64,000 nucleotides of DNA from DATBSK01 sp964501785 (GCA_964501785.1 CAZCUD010000001.1:124001-188000); one strand, 5' to 3'; counted from the stretch's first letter, positions 17,562 to 25,525 are shown. Notes: generated from the sequence alone by a model not told the origin. Numbers and translations: made by a program.

Positions 17562-17593
17562 CGTCCGCACGCTACTGGCAGGATGCACCGCAG

Positions 17594-17695
17594 ATGCGAG
17601 CGACCGACCGAGCCGGCGGAGCAGTGAGCGAGCAATGGTGATGCGAGCGAACGGCCGCGGAGGCGGGTACCCCGCCGGAGCAGTGAGCGAGCCAT
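17594..17695. repeat. Imperfect direct repeat in a divergent intergenic region
   Basis: Two units, 17594-17636 and 17641-17695, both start ATGCGAGCGA and end GGAGCAGTGAGCGAGC plus AT; the second has a short insertion. They fill the gap between the AarF-kinase fusion and the hydrolase gene, so they may carry regulatory sites for either. Confidence 0.6.
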
Positions 17696-17699
17696 AGAG

Positions 17700-18596
17700 A
17701 TGGACGCAGCCGCGCTGGTCGCCGACTGGGCGGCACGAGGGTCCGTGGAGCGGATCGGTGACGACGCGGTCTTCGTCGTCGACACCCAGTCGGCGTCGGG
17801 GAGCGCACCACCGCTGCTCGTCCTGCACGGCTTCCCCACGTCGTCGATCGACTTCGCGGGCGTGCTCGGCCTGCTCGCGGCCGACCGGCGCGTCGTGCTG
17901 CTCGACTTCCCCGGCTTCGGGCTCTCCGCCAAGCCCGACCGCGCCTACTCGCTGTTCGCGCAGGCCGACGTCGTCGAAGCGGTCGTGGCCGGTCTCGGCA
18001 TCGACGAGGTCGACCTGCTGACCCACGACATGGGTGACTCCGTCGGCGGTGAGCTGCTCGCACGCGGGATCGACGGGGATCTCGGGTTCGCCGTGCGTCG
18101 GCGGGTCATCACCAACGGCAGCATCTACCTCGACCTCGCGCAGCTCACGGACGGGCAGCAGCTGCTCGCCGCGCTCCCCGACGAGGCGATCGCCGCCGAC
18201 GCCGCGCCCGACGTCGACGCGCTCGAGCGCGCGCTCACCGACACCCTCGCCCCGGCGGGTGGCGCCGCGTCACGCCCGGATCCGATGCACGTGCGCGCCG
18301 CCGCGGTCCTCGTCGTCCACGAGGGCGGCAACCGCCTGCTCGCTCGCGAGATCCGATACATCGCCGAGCGGCGCGAGCACGAGGCCCGCTGGACGGGTGC
18401 GATCGAGCGCCACCCCGCACCGCTCACCGTCGTGTGGGGCGACCAGGATCCGATCGCGGTCTGGCCGATGACCGACCGCTTGCTCGAGCGTCGCACCGGG
18501 CTCGACACACCCCGGACGCGCCTCGAAGGCATCGGTCACTACCCGATGGTCGAGGCACCGGCGGCGTTCGCGGCTGCCGTCCTCGCGGGGCTCTGA
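17700..18596 (+). CDS. Alpha/beta hydrolase, haloalkane dehalogenase/epoxide hydrolase-like
   Basis: A 298-residue cytoplasmic alpha/beta hydrolase. LLVLHGFPTSSIDF is the oxyanion-hole turn. The nucleophile elbow reads LLTHDMGDSVGG: Asp follows His in place of the usual Gly-x-Ser, as in dehalogenases and epoxide hydrolases (H-D-W-G in those). VVWGDQDPIAVWP provides a downstream acidic residue and LEGIGHYPMVEAP the catalytic His. An ester bond is thus less likely than a carbon-halogen or epoxide substrate, though 2-hydroxymuconate-type relatives exist. The ATG overlaps nothing and follows the direct repeats. It is followed after 5 bases by the sulfotransferase-like gene, probably one transcript. 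Confidence 0.82.
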   Translation: MDAAALVADWAARGSVERIGDDAVFVVDTQSASGSAPPLLVLHGFPTSSIDFAGVLGLLAADRRVVLLDFPGFGLSAKPDRAYSLFAQADVVEAVVAGLGIDEVDLLTHDMGDSVGGELLARGIDGDLGFAVRRRVITNGSIYLDLAQLTDGQQLLAALPDEAIAADAAPDVDALERALTDTLAPAGGAASRPDPMHVRAAAVLVVHEGGNRLLAREIRYIAERREHEARWTGAIERHPAPLTVVWGDQDPIAVWPMTDRLLERRTGLDTPRTRLEGIGHYPMVEAPAAFAAAVLAGL

Positions 18597-18601
18597 CCGG
18601 G

Positions 18602-19222
18602 ATGGGCCTGCGCGTCGTCGGCGCGGGGCTCGGGCGTACCGGCACCAACTCGCTCCAGCTCGCGCTGCAGCGGCTCCTCGACGAGCCCTGCTACCACATG
18701 GTCGAGGTGTTCGGTCACCCCGAGCACATCCCCGTCTGGCAGCGCGCGGTCGACGGCCGGCCCGTCGACTGGGACGCGCTCTTCGACGGCTACGGCGCCG
18801 CGGTCGACTGGCCGGTGGCCGCGTTCTGGCGCGAGCTCTCGCTCCACTACGACGACGCGCTGGTGTTGCTGTCGACGCGGCGCGACGCCGAGACCTGGTG
18901 GCGCAGTGCGAGCGAGACGATCTTCCAGGTCGGCACCCGGCCCCGACCCGACGATCCGACGTTCGGCGCGCAGTACGACATGGTCCACGCGATGTTCGCC
19001 ACCCGGTTCACGCCTGCGTGGCAGGACGAGGGAGCGGCGAAGGCCGCGTACGAGGCCCACAACGCCGCGGTGCGAGCCGAGGTCCCCGACCGACTCCTCG
19101 AATGGCAGCCCGGCGACGGCTGGGAGCCGATCTGCGCGGCGCTCGACCTCCCGGTCCCCGCCGAGCCGTTCCCCCACGTCAACACCACCGACGACTTCCG
19201 CCAGCTCGCCGGCCTCGACTGA
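18602..19222 (+). CDS. Sulfotransferase-family P-loop protein 1
   Basis: A 206-residue protein of the bacterial sulfotransferase-like family. The N terminus RVVGAGLGRTGTNSLQLALQRL is a P-loop-like 5'-phosphosulfate-binding motif of the G-x-x-R-T-G-T-x-S type. VLLSTRRDAETWW is the second conserved strand with Arg that in PAPS enzymes contacts the 3'-phosphate. DRLLEWQPGDGWEPICAALDLPVPAEPFPHVN is the typical C-terminal block. The acceptor is unknown, and some members are not proven sulfotransferases. ATG 18602 is 5 bases after the hydrolase stop. It converges on the 19224 gene with one base between stop codons. Confidence 0.8.
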   Translation: MGLRVVGAGLGRTGTNSLQLALQRLLDEPCYHMVEVFGHPEHIPVWQRAVDGRPVDWDALFDGYGAAVDWPVAAFWRELSLHYDDALVLLSTRRDAETWWRSASETIFQVGTRPRPDDPTFGAQYDMVHAMFATRFTPAWQDEGAAKAAYEAHNAAVRAEVPDRLLEWQPGDGWEPICAALDLPVPAEPFPHVNTTDDFRQLAGLD

Positions 19223-19223
19223 C

Positions 19224-19661
19224 TCATCCCTTCCGGTCGCGCAGGAGCCGCACGGCCAGCCACGAGGCGCACAGCACCCAGCCGATGCCGAGTGCGGTCG
19301 GCACCGCGGTCGAGTAGTCGAGCGGGAGCACGGACGGGTTGTTGGGCGTGCGACCGAACGCGCCGATCAGCGGCACCGACACGATCATCACGACGAGCGT
19401 CCACCCGAGCGCGGCGCCGATCGGAGCGCGCCACTGTACGTCGACGCGTCGCAGAGCGAGCGCGAGCACTGCGACCACGGGCAGCAGCACGAGGTCGTGC
19501 GCCAGATCGCTGAGGACCGTGAACAGCCCCACGTTGAACACGGCCGACGTCCCGCGGTCGACCATCGTCGAGACGCCGACTGCGATCAGCCCGATCGCGA
19601 CGACCACGGCCACCCAGAACGTGATGCCGTAGTGCGTCTCCTCCGTCGTCGGCGCCGTCAT
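19224..19661 (-). CDS. Four-helix membrane protein at the end of the molybdoenzyme operon
   Basis: A 145-residue membrane protein with four hydrophobic helices, roughly residues 13-34, 48-68, 80-100 and 118-138. A His (LAHDLVLLP) in the second helix is the only obvious candidate ligand. I do not recognise the family. Its start ATG at 19661 overlaps the stop of the molybdoenzyme gene by four bases (ATGA), so it is translated with that gene and may be a membrane partner for electron transfer or assembly. It is the last gene of a five-gene overlapping chain read leftwards from 22981. Confidence 0.7.
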   Translation of the reverse strand: MTAPTTEETHYGITFWVAVVVAIGLIAVGVSTMVDRGTSAVFNVGLFTVLSDLAHDLVLLPVVAVLALALRRVDVQWRAPIGAALGWTLVVMIVSVPLIGAFGRTPNNPSVLPLDYSTAVPTALGIGWVLCASWLAVRLLRDRKG

Positions 19662-20857
19662 CGCACCTCCAGTCGTCCGACCCACTTGGTCTGCATGGTC
19701 CCGGGACGGTTCGGGCCGATGAGGCGCAGCGGGGCACCGTGGTCGGGGTGCAGCGCCTCGCCGTTGGCTTCCAGTGCGAGCAGCGTGTCGGCGTCGCGCG
19801 CATGGTGCACGTTGAGGTCCGACTGTGCCGACGGACTGCGACCCTCCTGGATCGAGTGGACCGTGACCTCCGCATCGTCGCCGGCGCCGGCGCGGTCGAG
19901 GAGGTCGCGGACCGGCACGCCCCGCCAGTGCACCGACGCGCTCCAGCCTTCGACGCACGCGATCGGCAGCTCGGCCTCGCGCTGCGGCATCTCGCGCAGG
20001 TCGTCGAGCGAGAGCTCGAGGGGACGTCGCACCGCCCCGTCGACGACCAGCCGGTAGCCCGGATCCGCGGCGGCCTCGACGACGCCGGCGGCCGCGGCGC
20101 TGGTGTTGACCGGGAAGCCCTGTGGCCCGACCGAGGGCCGCCGCGGAGCGAGCAGGGCGAGCTTCTCGAGCGGCTTCACCGTCTGGCCGACCGTGAGCAG
20201 CGTGAGGAGGCCACTGGCCCCGAACACCGCGCCGAGGAACGTCCGACGGTCGAGGCTCGTGAACGACGCCGGCGTCGTGCCCGACGCACCTGCTGACGGT
20301 TCGGGTGGCCCGGTCGCCGGAGTGGTGACGAGCGGGCGGACCTCGTCGCTCGCGAGCGAGCGTCGCATCACCGTCCACTTCGCGACGAGGTGCACGACGA
20401 GCGCGCCGATCGTGATCCACGCCACCGCGTAGTGACCGGTGCGGAACGTGAACGGCCACGGGTACCAGCGCGAGAGGTTGGCGATGCCGGTGATGATCTC
20501 GAACAGCACGCCGCCGATGAGCGGGATCAGCATGAGGCGCTCGATCGCGTGCGGGACGCTGCGGAACGGCGGCCAGGTGAGGAGCTTCGGGCTCACCACC
20601 CAGAGCTTCGCCAGGACGATGGGGACGAGCGCGAACCCGGTCGCGACATGCAGCCCCTGGGTCACCCGATAGAAGCCGGCCGGTCGCGACGGCCAGGTGA
20701 ACCACGACGGCGGGTGCTGGATCAGGTGGCTCAAGAGTCCCGTGGCGAAGCAGATGCTGACGAGGAGGCCGAGGACGATGCCGAGGATCGCCGCGGTGCG
20801 CTCGTCGTGCAGGCGGCTCTGCGGTGCCGCCGCGACGCGTGCCGGGACGCCGGTCAC
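19658..20857 (-). CDS. Membrane-anchored molybdopterin-dependent oxidoreductase
   Basis: A 399-residue fusion. The N-terminal half has four membrane helices with His residues in helices 2 and 4 (GLHVATGFA, GHYAVAWITIG and VHLVAKW), like a small cytochrome b. Next, near residue 205, comes DRRTFLGAVFGASGLL, a twin-arginine motif and hydrophobic stretch placed inside the chain. The C-terminal part is a sulfite-oxidase/YedY-type molybdopterin domain with IACVEGWSASVHWRGVPV, whose Cys is the molybdenum ligand, and LIGPNRPGTMQTKWVGRLEV. It should oxidise or reduce a substrate outside the membrane and pass electrons through the heme part. GTG 20857 is chosen because it overlaps the previous stop as GTGA; longer starts overlap that gene. 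Confidence 0.82.
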   Translation of the reverse strand: MTGVPARVAAAPQSRLHDERTAAILGIVLGLLVSICFATGLLSHLIQHPPSWFTWPSRPAGFYRVTQGLHVATGFALVPIVLAKLWVVSPKLLTWPPFRSVPHAIERLMLIPLIGGVLFEIITGIANLSRWYPWPFTFRTGHYAVAWITIGALVVHLVAKWTVMRRSLASDEVRPLVTTPATGPPEPSAGASGTTPASFTSLDRRTFLGAVFGASGLLTLLTVGQTVKPLEKLALLAPRRPSVGPQGFPVNTSAAAAGVVEAAADPGYRLVVDGAVRRPLELSLDDLREMPQREAELPIACVEGWSASVHWRGVPVRDLLDRAGAGDDAEVTVHSIQEGRSPSAQSDLNVHHARDADTLLALEANGEALHPDHGAPLRLIGPNRPGTMQTKWVGRLEVR

Positions 20858-21624
20858 CGACGCGCGGACCACAGCGCTGCGATGGTCTGCGCGACGCGCA
20901 ATCGAAGAGACGCCGCGCACTCGGGCTTCTCGAAGTCACGCTCGTTCGCCCCGAGCTCGTTCGTCACCTGCGCGAGGCACACGACGGGGACGTCGCGCGC
21001 TGTCGCGAACGCGTAGAGGGCGGCCGCCTCCATCTCGACGATCTCGGCACCCGCAGCGCGCGCGGCTGCGACCGATGTCGGCGTCTCGCGGTACGGGGCG
21101 TCGGTGGTCCAGGTGCGAGCGCATCGTCCGGGCAGGCCGAGCGTGCGCAGGGCCGAGAGCGCGGTGGCCGATGCATCCCCACCTGCGGCGACCAGCGGTG
21201 CCGGCGGCAGGTAGTGGTAGCTCGTGCCTTCGTCGCGCAGCGCATCACCCACGACGACGAGATCCCCCGCGCGGCTGCCCGCGACCAGCGCTCCCGCCGA
21301 CGAGATCGACACGACGAGACCGGCGCCCATCTCCGCGAGCTGCTCGGCGACCAGCACCGCGAACGCTCCTCCCACGGCGCACGACACGACGCCGAGCGCG
21401 GGGGGACCCGACACCTCGAGAAGTCGGGTGTGGAAGCACGCCCACGCCGGGTTCGGCGCGAGGGACGGGTCCGCGAGCAGGCCGTCGGGGTCGAGCACGC
21501 ACACCTCGGGGACGCGCCCCTCGGGGAGGGCGCGCAGCACGCGCGCGCGGTCCAGGAGCACACGGGGTGAGAGCACGCTGCCTTCGTCGTGGCCCTTCGG
21601 GTCGACGATCGGGGCGGTGGTCAC
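20854..21624 (-). CDS. Nucleoside phosphorylase (PNP/UDP family)
   Basis: A 256-residue phosphorylase of the purine nucleoside phosphorylase/uridine phosphorylase superfamily. GVVSCAVGGAFAVLVAEQLAEMGAGLVVSISSAGAL is the phosphate-loop and central strand; GDALRDEGTSYHYLPP is the hallmark loop; and IVEMEAAALYAFA carries the Met-Glu pair that binds ribose. Reaction: phosphorolysis of a nucleoside to base and ribose-1-phosphate, or a related nucleosidase step. The start GTG at 21624 forms a 4-base GTGA overlap with the stop of the DUF2064 gene, and its own stop overlaps the molybdoenzyme start in the same way. Placement between glycosyltransferases and an oxidoreductase hints at a nucleoside-linked intermediate (inference). 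Confidence 0.85.
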   Translation of the reverse strand: MTTAPIVDPKGHDEGSVLSPRVLLDRARVLRALPEGRVPEVCVLDPDGLLADPSLAPNPAWACFHTRLLEVSGPPALGVVSCAVGGAFAVLVAEQLAEMGAGLVVSISSAGALVAGSRAGDLVVVGDALRDEGTSYHYLPPAPLVAAGGDASATALSALRTLGLPGRCARTWTTDAPYRETPTSVAAARAAGAEIVEMEAAALYAFATARDVPVVCLAQVTNELGANERDFEKPECAASLRLRVAQTIAALWSARR

Positions 21625-22292
21625 CGCGCCCTCGCAAGACGGGCTTCGAGTCGTCCGCGGATCACGTCGAGCGTGTGCGCGAAGCGCGTCGTCGGAGCCT
21701 CCATGGCCACTGCGATCGCTTCGGAGATGTCGTCGACGTCGCGGTGCGTCCCGAGCAACGAGACCCGCTGCCCGAGGTCTCGGAGCCGAGCCAGCTGCTC
21801 GGCACCCGTGTCGGGCCGGCTCATCGGGACACCCGAGAACACGCGCTCGTCCGGCTCTCGGAGCCCGACCAGCCAGTAGCCGCCGTCGACCGCCCGACCG
21901 AGCACTGCGTCGATCCCGTCGGCGACGAGGCGGGTCGCCGCGTCCTCGATCGCGGTCGTGGTGAGCTGCGGCGTGTCCATCCCGACGAGGACGGCGGGTC
22001 CACCGACGTCGGCGAACGCCGCGGCCAGGCGCTCGGCGAGCCCGTCACCGCGCTGGGGAAGCGTCTCGAACCCGTGACGTGACCATCCCTCGGGCGCCCC
22101 GTCGAGCACCGCTACCCGGCGCGCCACGTCGGCCCCGGCGACGGCGTCGAAGGTGTCGGCGAGCGCCGCCGCCGCGAGGGTCGCGGCCTCGCTCGGCTCG
22201 AGCGGTGGGCAGAGGCGCGTCTTGACGAGCCCGGCGCGGGGCCACTTCGCGAGCACGATCGCGGTGACCGCCAGCGGTGAGGACGCGATCAC
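21621..22292 (-). CDS. DUF2064/TIGR04282-type nucleotidyl- or glycosyltransferase
   Basis: A 223-residue protein of the DUF2064 family. AIVLAKWPRAGLVKTRLCPPL is the start typical of this family, a nucleotide-sugar-binding GT-A-like fold; VLVGMDTPQLTTTAI holds the D-x-x-Q/P metal-site region, and VLGRAVDGGYWLVGL is a conserved block. Relatives near arsenosugar genes are annotated as glycosyltransferases, but no arsenic methyltransferase or radical-SAM gene is seen here. GTG 22292 gives a GTGA overlap with the preceding glycosyltransferase stop; the longer in-frame extension up to 22634 lies inside that gene and is rejected. Confidence 0.8.
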   Translation of the reverse strand: MIASSPLAVTAIVLAKWPRAGLVKTRLCPPLEPSEAATLAAAALADTFDAVAGADVARRVAVLDGAPEGWSRHGFETLPQRGDGLAERLAAAFADVGGPAVLVGMDTPQLTTTAIEDAATRLVADGIDAVLGRAVDGGYWLVGLREPDERVFSGVPMSRPDTGAEQLARLRDLGQRVSLLGTHRDVDDISEAIAVAMEAPTTRFAHTLDVIRGRLEARLARAR

Positions 22293-22981
22293 GGGAGGTA
22301 CGTCGCCATGTCGTGGATCGCGGCGAACGTGCCGCGCACCGTGCCGGTCACCTTCGAGCGGCCGACCCGCGGGCGGTACGCGACCGGCACCTCGACGACG
22401 CGCCAGCCCGCGTTCGCGGCCGCCACCATCAGCTCGAGCGGCCAGCCGAACCGCCGATCTCGGAGCTCGAGGGAGAGGAGTGACTCGCGTCGACAGGCCC
22501 GCACCGGGCCGAGGTCGGTGACCGGCAGACCCGACCGCCGTCGCAGGCGGCGTGCGAGGTAGCGGTTCGCCCAGCGGGCGTGAGCCGGCCAGGCACCGCG
22601 GCTCGCGCGCCGCGCTCCCGTGGCGAGGTCGCACGTGCTGTGCCGGACGGGATCGACGAGGCGCGGGAGGTCAGCGCCGTCGAGCGATCCGTCCGCGTCC
22701 ATGATGCACACGATCTCGGCGTCGGCGGCATGGATCCCCGCGGCACACGCCGCTCCGTACCCGCGCTGGGGCTCGTGGACCACGTGCGCGCCGAGTCCGG
22801 CTGCTCGGTCGGCGGTGTCGTCGGTGGATCCGTTGTCGACCACGATCGGTCGATAGCCGGGAGGGAGCGAGGCGAGGACGTCGGCGATCGCGTCGGCCTC
22901 GTCGAGTGCGGGCAGCACGACGTCGACCTGCCCGCCATGACCGCGATCCAACCCCGACGTCGATGTCAACGGATCGTGCAT
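22289..22981 (-). CDS. Family 2 glycosyltransferase
   Basis: A 230-residue GT-A glycosyltransferase of the dolichol-phosphate-mannose-synthase/UDP-glucose type. VDVVLPALDEADAIADVLASLP is the nucleotide-sugar-binding start, VVDNGSTDDTADRA follows, and VCIMDADGSLDG carries the D-x-D metal motif. RASRGAWPAHARWANRYLARRLRRR and VPVAYRPRVGRSKVTG are typical of polyprenyl-phosphate glycosyltransferases, although no membrane anchor is present. The ATG at 22981 sits at the edge of a 40-bp dyad; an upstream GTG at 22990 is possible. It leads the left-arm operon and is divergent from the GT-C-like gene. Confidence 0.85.
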   Translation of the reverse strand: MHDPLTSTSGLDRGHGGQVDVVLPALDEADAIADVLASLPPGYRPIVVDNGSTDDTADRAAGLGAHVVHEPQRGYGAACAAGIHAADAEIVCIMDADGSLDGADLPRLVDPVRHSTCDLATGARRASRGAWPAHARWANRYLARRLRRRSGLPVTDLGPVRACRRESLLSLELRDRRFGWPLELMVAAANAGWRVVEVPVAYRPRVGRSKVTGTVRGTFAAIHDMATYLP

Positions 22982-23021
22982 CTCATCCACGGGTACGGAG
23001 CGCTCCGTAGTGCTGGATGAG
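22982..23021. promoter_or_regulatory. 40-bp nested palindrome at a divergent promoter
   Basis: Outer arms CTCATCCA and TGGATGAG, each 5 bases from a perfect 14-bp core ACGGAGCGCTCCGT. The whole dyad is symmetric about 23001.5 and touches the start codon of the glycosyltransferase. Likely operator for both arms of the cluster, with no adjacent regulator gene. Confidence 0.6.
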
Positions 23022-23115
23022 GCGCGCGGGTGAAATCGCGGGCTCGGCTGCGCGAACGACCGCAACCGAGCCACAGCCCAGCACGACCGACGCTGATCGG
23101 ACCGAAGAGGATGAC

Positions 23116-24453
23116 GTGACGAGCACCGCCGCGCCTGCACGTGACGTGCCAGCCGACGACCGCTCGACGACGACACCCACCCTCCTCGCGCTCGGCGGCT
23201 GGATCACCCTCGTCGCCGTCTCCGCCGGGATCACCGCGGTGCTGCGCGCATCCGGCGTTCCGACCTGGATCGGGGCGCCTCCCTTGTTCGGGCGGTTCCG
23301 GTTCGGGCTCGACGAGTTCTTCCTCGTCGCGCTGGTCGTCGGCGTGGCCATGATCGGCGTCGCGCCACGCGTCGTGGCGATCCTGCGTTGGCGAACGCTG
23401 CTCGTCGTCGTGCCCCTGGCCGCCGTCGTGTTCGCGCTCGCGCTGGCGCTCGTCGGCGACGGTCCCGACGGCATCACGCGCCCGGTCACGAAGCCCTCGG
23501 AGTACCTGCCGCAGCTCGGAGTGGTCGGTGACGACCCACTGGGCTTCCTCGCCGGCTTCGTCGATCACATCGACGCCCGACGCCTGCGGGTTCACGCGGC
23601 CGGGCACCCGCCCGGGCCGCTGCTCTTCCTCTGGGGGCTCGATCGGGTCGGGCTGGCGACGCCCACCGGCGTGGCGCTCACCTTCGTGATCGGTGGCGCG
23701 CTCGCGATCCCCGCGGTGCTGCTCGCGGTCCGTGACACGGTCAGCGAGGCCGTGGCTCGCTCGGCGGCGCCGTTCCTGGTCGTCGTGCCCGCCGCGATCT
23801 GGATCGCGTCGTCGGCCGACGCGCTCTTCGCCGGCATCGGCGCATGGGCTGCCGCACTCGTGGTCCTCGCGACGGGCCGGCGCGACCAGTGGGGTGATGT
23901 CCTCGCCCTGGTCGGTGGCCTGCTGTTCGGCGTCGCCCTGCTGATGTCCTACGGGCTGGTGCTGCTCGCCCTCGTGCCCTTCGTCGTCGCGTGTGCGCGG
24001 CGGCGCGCTCGCCCGATCGTGCTCGCGTCGGTCGGCGGGCTCGCGGTCCTCGGTGCCGCTGCCGCCGCGGGGTTCTGGTTGTTGGACGGGCTGGCCGCGA
24101 CGCACGAGCGGTACGCCGACGGCATCTCGAACGGACGGCCCTACTTCGCGTTCCTGGTGGCGAACCTGGGCGCGCTCGCCCTCGTCGTCGGCCCCGCCGT
24201 CGCCGTGGGGCTCGCCCGGCTCGGTCGCAGCCGCACCTGGCTCCTCGTGGGCGGTGCGCTCGGCGCGATCGCGCTCGCGAACGTCTCGGGCCTCTCGAAG
24301 GCCGAGACCGAGCGGATCTGGCTCCCCTTCGCGATCTGGCTCCTGCCGGCGGCCTGGGTGCTGGCGCGCGACCGGGTCCACCTGCGCACCTGGCTCGGCG
24401 CGCAGCTCGCGACGGCCCTCACGATCCAGGTCGTCGTACGGACGGGGTGGTGA
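23116..24453 (+). CDS. Polytopic membrane protein, GT-C glycosyltransferase-like
   Basis: A 445-residue integral membrane protein with about ten hydrophobic helices from residue 20 to the end. A Gly/His/Pro motif HAAGHPPGPLLFLWGLDRVG near residue 160 lies in an outside loop, in the place and style of lipid-linked-sugar-dependent GT-C glycosyltransferases; no complete D-x-D signature is seen, so enzyme activity is inferred. GTG 23116 is preferred since AAGAGG precedes it by 5 bases; an in-frame ATG at 23017 sits inside the palindrome and would add a charged non-hydrophobic leader. Its TGA at 24451 is followed one base later by the start of the epimerase gene. Confidence 0.72.
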   Translation: MTSTAAPARDVPADDRSTTTPTLLALGGWITLVAVSAGITAVLRASGVPTWIGAPPLFGRFRFGLDEFFLVALVVGVAMIGVAPRVVAILRWRTLLVVVPLAAVVFALALALVGDGPDGITRPVTKPSEYLPQLGVVGDDPLGFLAGFVDHIDARRLRVHAAGHPPGPLLFLWGLDRVGLATPTGVALTFVIGGALAIPAVLLAVRDTVSEAVARSAAPFLVVVPAAIWIASSADALFAGIGAWAAALVVLATGRRDQWGDVLALVGGLLFGVALLMSYGLVLLALVPFVVACARRRARPIVLASVGGLAVLGAAAAAGFWLLDGLAATHERYADGISNGRPYFAFLVANLGALALVVGPAVAVGLARLGRSRTWLLVGGALGAIALANVSGLSKAETERIWLPFAIWLLPAAWVLARDRVHLRTWLGAQLATALTIQVVVRTGW

Positions 24454-24454
24454 C

Positions 24455-25525
24455 GTGCGCGTCCTCGTGACCGGCGGCCTCGGCTTCATCGGCTCGCACG
24501 TCGTCGATCGACTCGTCGACGCCGGGCACGAGGTGCGCGTGCTCGACGTGCTGCACCCGCTCGCCCACGGCGGAGCGCCCGACTACGAGCGAGCGGACGT
24601 CGACGTGCGACGCGTCGACGTCGTCGACCTCGACGCCGTGCGCGATTCGGCTCGAGCGGTCGATGCGGTGTGCCATCAGGCGGCGATGGTCGGCCTGGGC
24701 GCCGACTTCTCCGACGTGACTGCGTTCACCCGGGACAACGACCTCGGCACCGCGGTGCTGCTCCGGGCCCTGCACGAGGCCGGCTTCGCCGGGTCGTTCG
24801 TGCTCGCCAGCAGCATGGTCGTGTACGGCGCCGGCATCGCCCGCTGCGCCGCGCACGGCCCGGCCGACGACCTGACCCGGTCCGTCCCCGAGCTCGCACG
24901 CGGCCGGTTCGAGCCGCGCTGCCCACGGTGCGACCGACCGCTGGAGCCGCTGCCGGTGCCGGAGACGACGCCGCTGCGCCCGCGCAGCGTGTACGCCGCG
25001 ACCAAGGTGCACCAGGAGCACCTGTGCGTGGCGTTCGCGCTCGAGCATCCCGAGGTGACGCTGACGATGCTGCGCTACCACAACGTGTACGGGCCGAGGA
25101 TGCCTCAACAGACGCCCTACGCCGGGGTGGCGAGCCTGTTCCGGGCCGCGCTCGAGCGCGGTGAGGCGCCGCGCGTGTTCGAGGACGGACGTCAGCGACG
25201 CGACTTCGTGCACGTGCACGACGTCGCACGGGCCAACGAGCTCGCGCTCGGTCGATCCGGTGGTGGCCCGCTGGCCTGCAACGTGGCGAGCGGCGACCCC
25301 CGGACGGTCGGCGACCTGGCGGCGGGCCTCTGCGCAGCGTGGGGCGACGGCTCCACGGTGCCCGAGATCACCGGCGAGTGGCGGGCCGGCGACGTGCGCC
25401 ACATCGTCGGGTCGCCCACGCTCGCGGCGCAGGAGCTCGGGTTCTGGGCCGAGGTCCCCTTCTCTGCGGGCCTCGCCGAGTTCGCCACGGCCGACCTGCG
25501 CGCGCCGCCGTCGCAGAAGCGGTAG
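24455..25525 (+). CDS. NAD-dependent sugar-nucleotide epimerase (dTDP-L-rhamnose 4-epimerase-like)
   Basis: A 356-residue extended short-chain dehydrogenase. RVLVTGGLGFIGSHVVDRL is the NAD-binding G-x-x-G-x-x-G motif, VLASSMVVYGAG and SVYAATKVHQEHL give the Ser and the Y-x-x-x-K catalytic pair, and MLRYHNVYGPRM the sugar-nucleotide region. Between them is an insertion RCPRCDRPLEPLPVPE with a C-x-x-C pair; I recall the same insertion from dTDP-L-rhamnose 4-epimerases, so the call leans that way, but other epimerases or dehydratases stay possible. It follows the GT-C-like gene with a 1-base gap and should feed a sugar nucleotide to the cluster. Confidence 0.82.
   Translation: MRVLVTGGLGFIGSHVVDRLVDAGHEVRVLDVLHPLAHGGAPDYERADVDVRRVDVVDLDAVRDSARAVDAVCHQAAMVGLGADFSDVTAFTRDNDLGTAVLLRALHEAGFAGSFVLASSMVVYGAGIARCAAHGPADDLTRSVPELARGRFEPRCPRCDRPLEPLPVPETTPLRPRSVYAATKVHQEHLCVAFALEHPEVTLTMLRYHNVYGPRMPQQTPYAGVASLFRAALERGEAPRVFEDGRQRRDFVHVHDVARANELALGRSGGGPLACNVASGDPRTVGDLAAGLCAAWGDGSTVPEITGEWRAGDVRHIVGSPTLAAQELGFWAEVPFSAGLAEFATADLRAPPSQKR

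Noticed and set aside
17562..18026. Upstream extension of the stress-protein/AarF gene to 18026
   Set aside because: The added sequence is antisense to the hydrolase gene and does not match the start of universal stress proteins; ATG 17561 gives the normal start.
19224..25525. Arsenosugar biosynthesis for the DUF2064/phosphorylase cluster
   Set aside because: No arsenite methyltransferase, radical-SAM adenosyl enzyme or arsenic transporter is present, and a molybdoenzyme is present instead.
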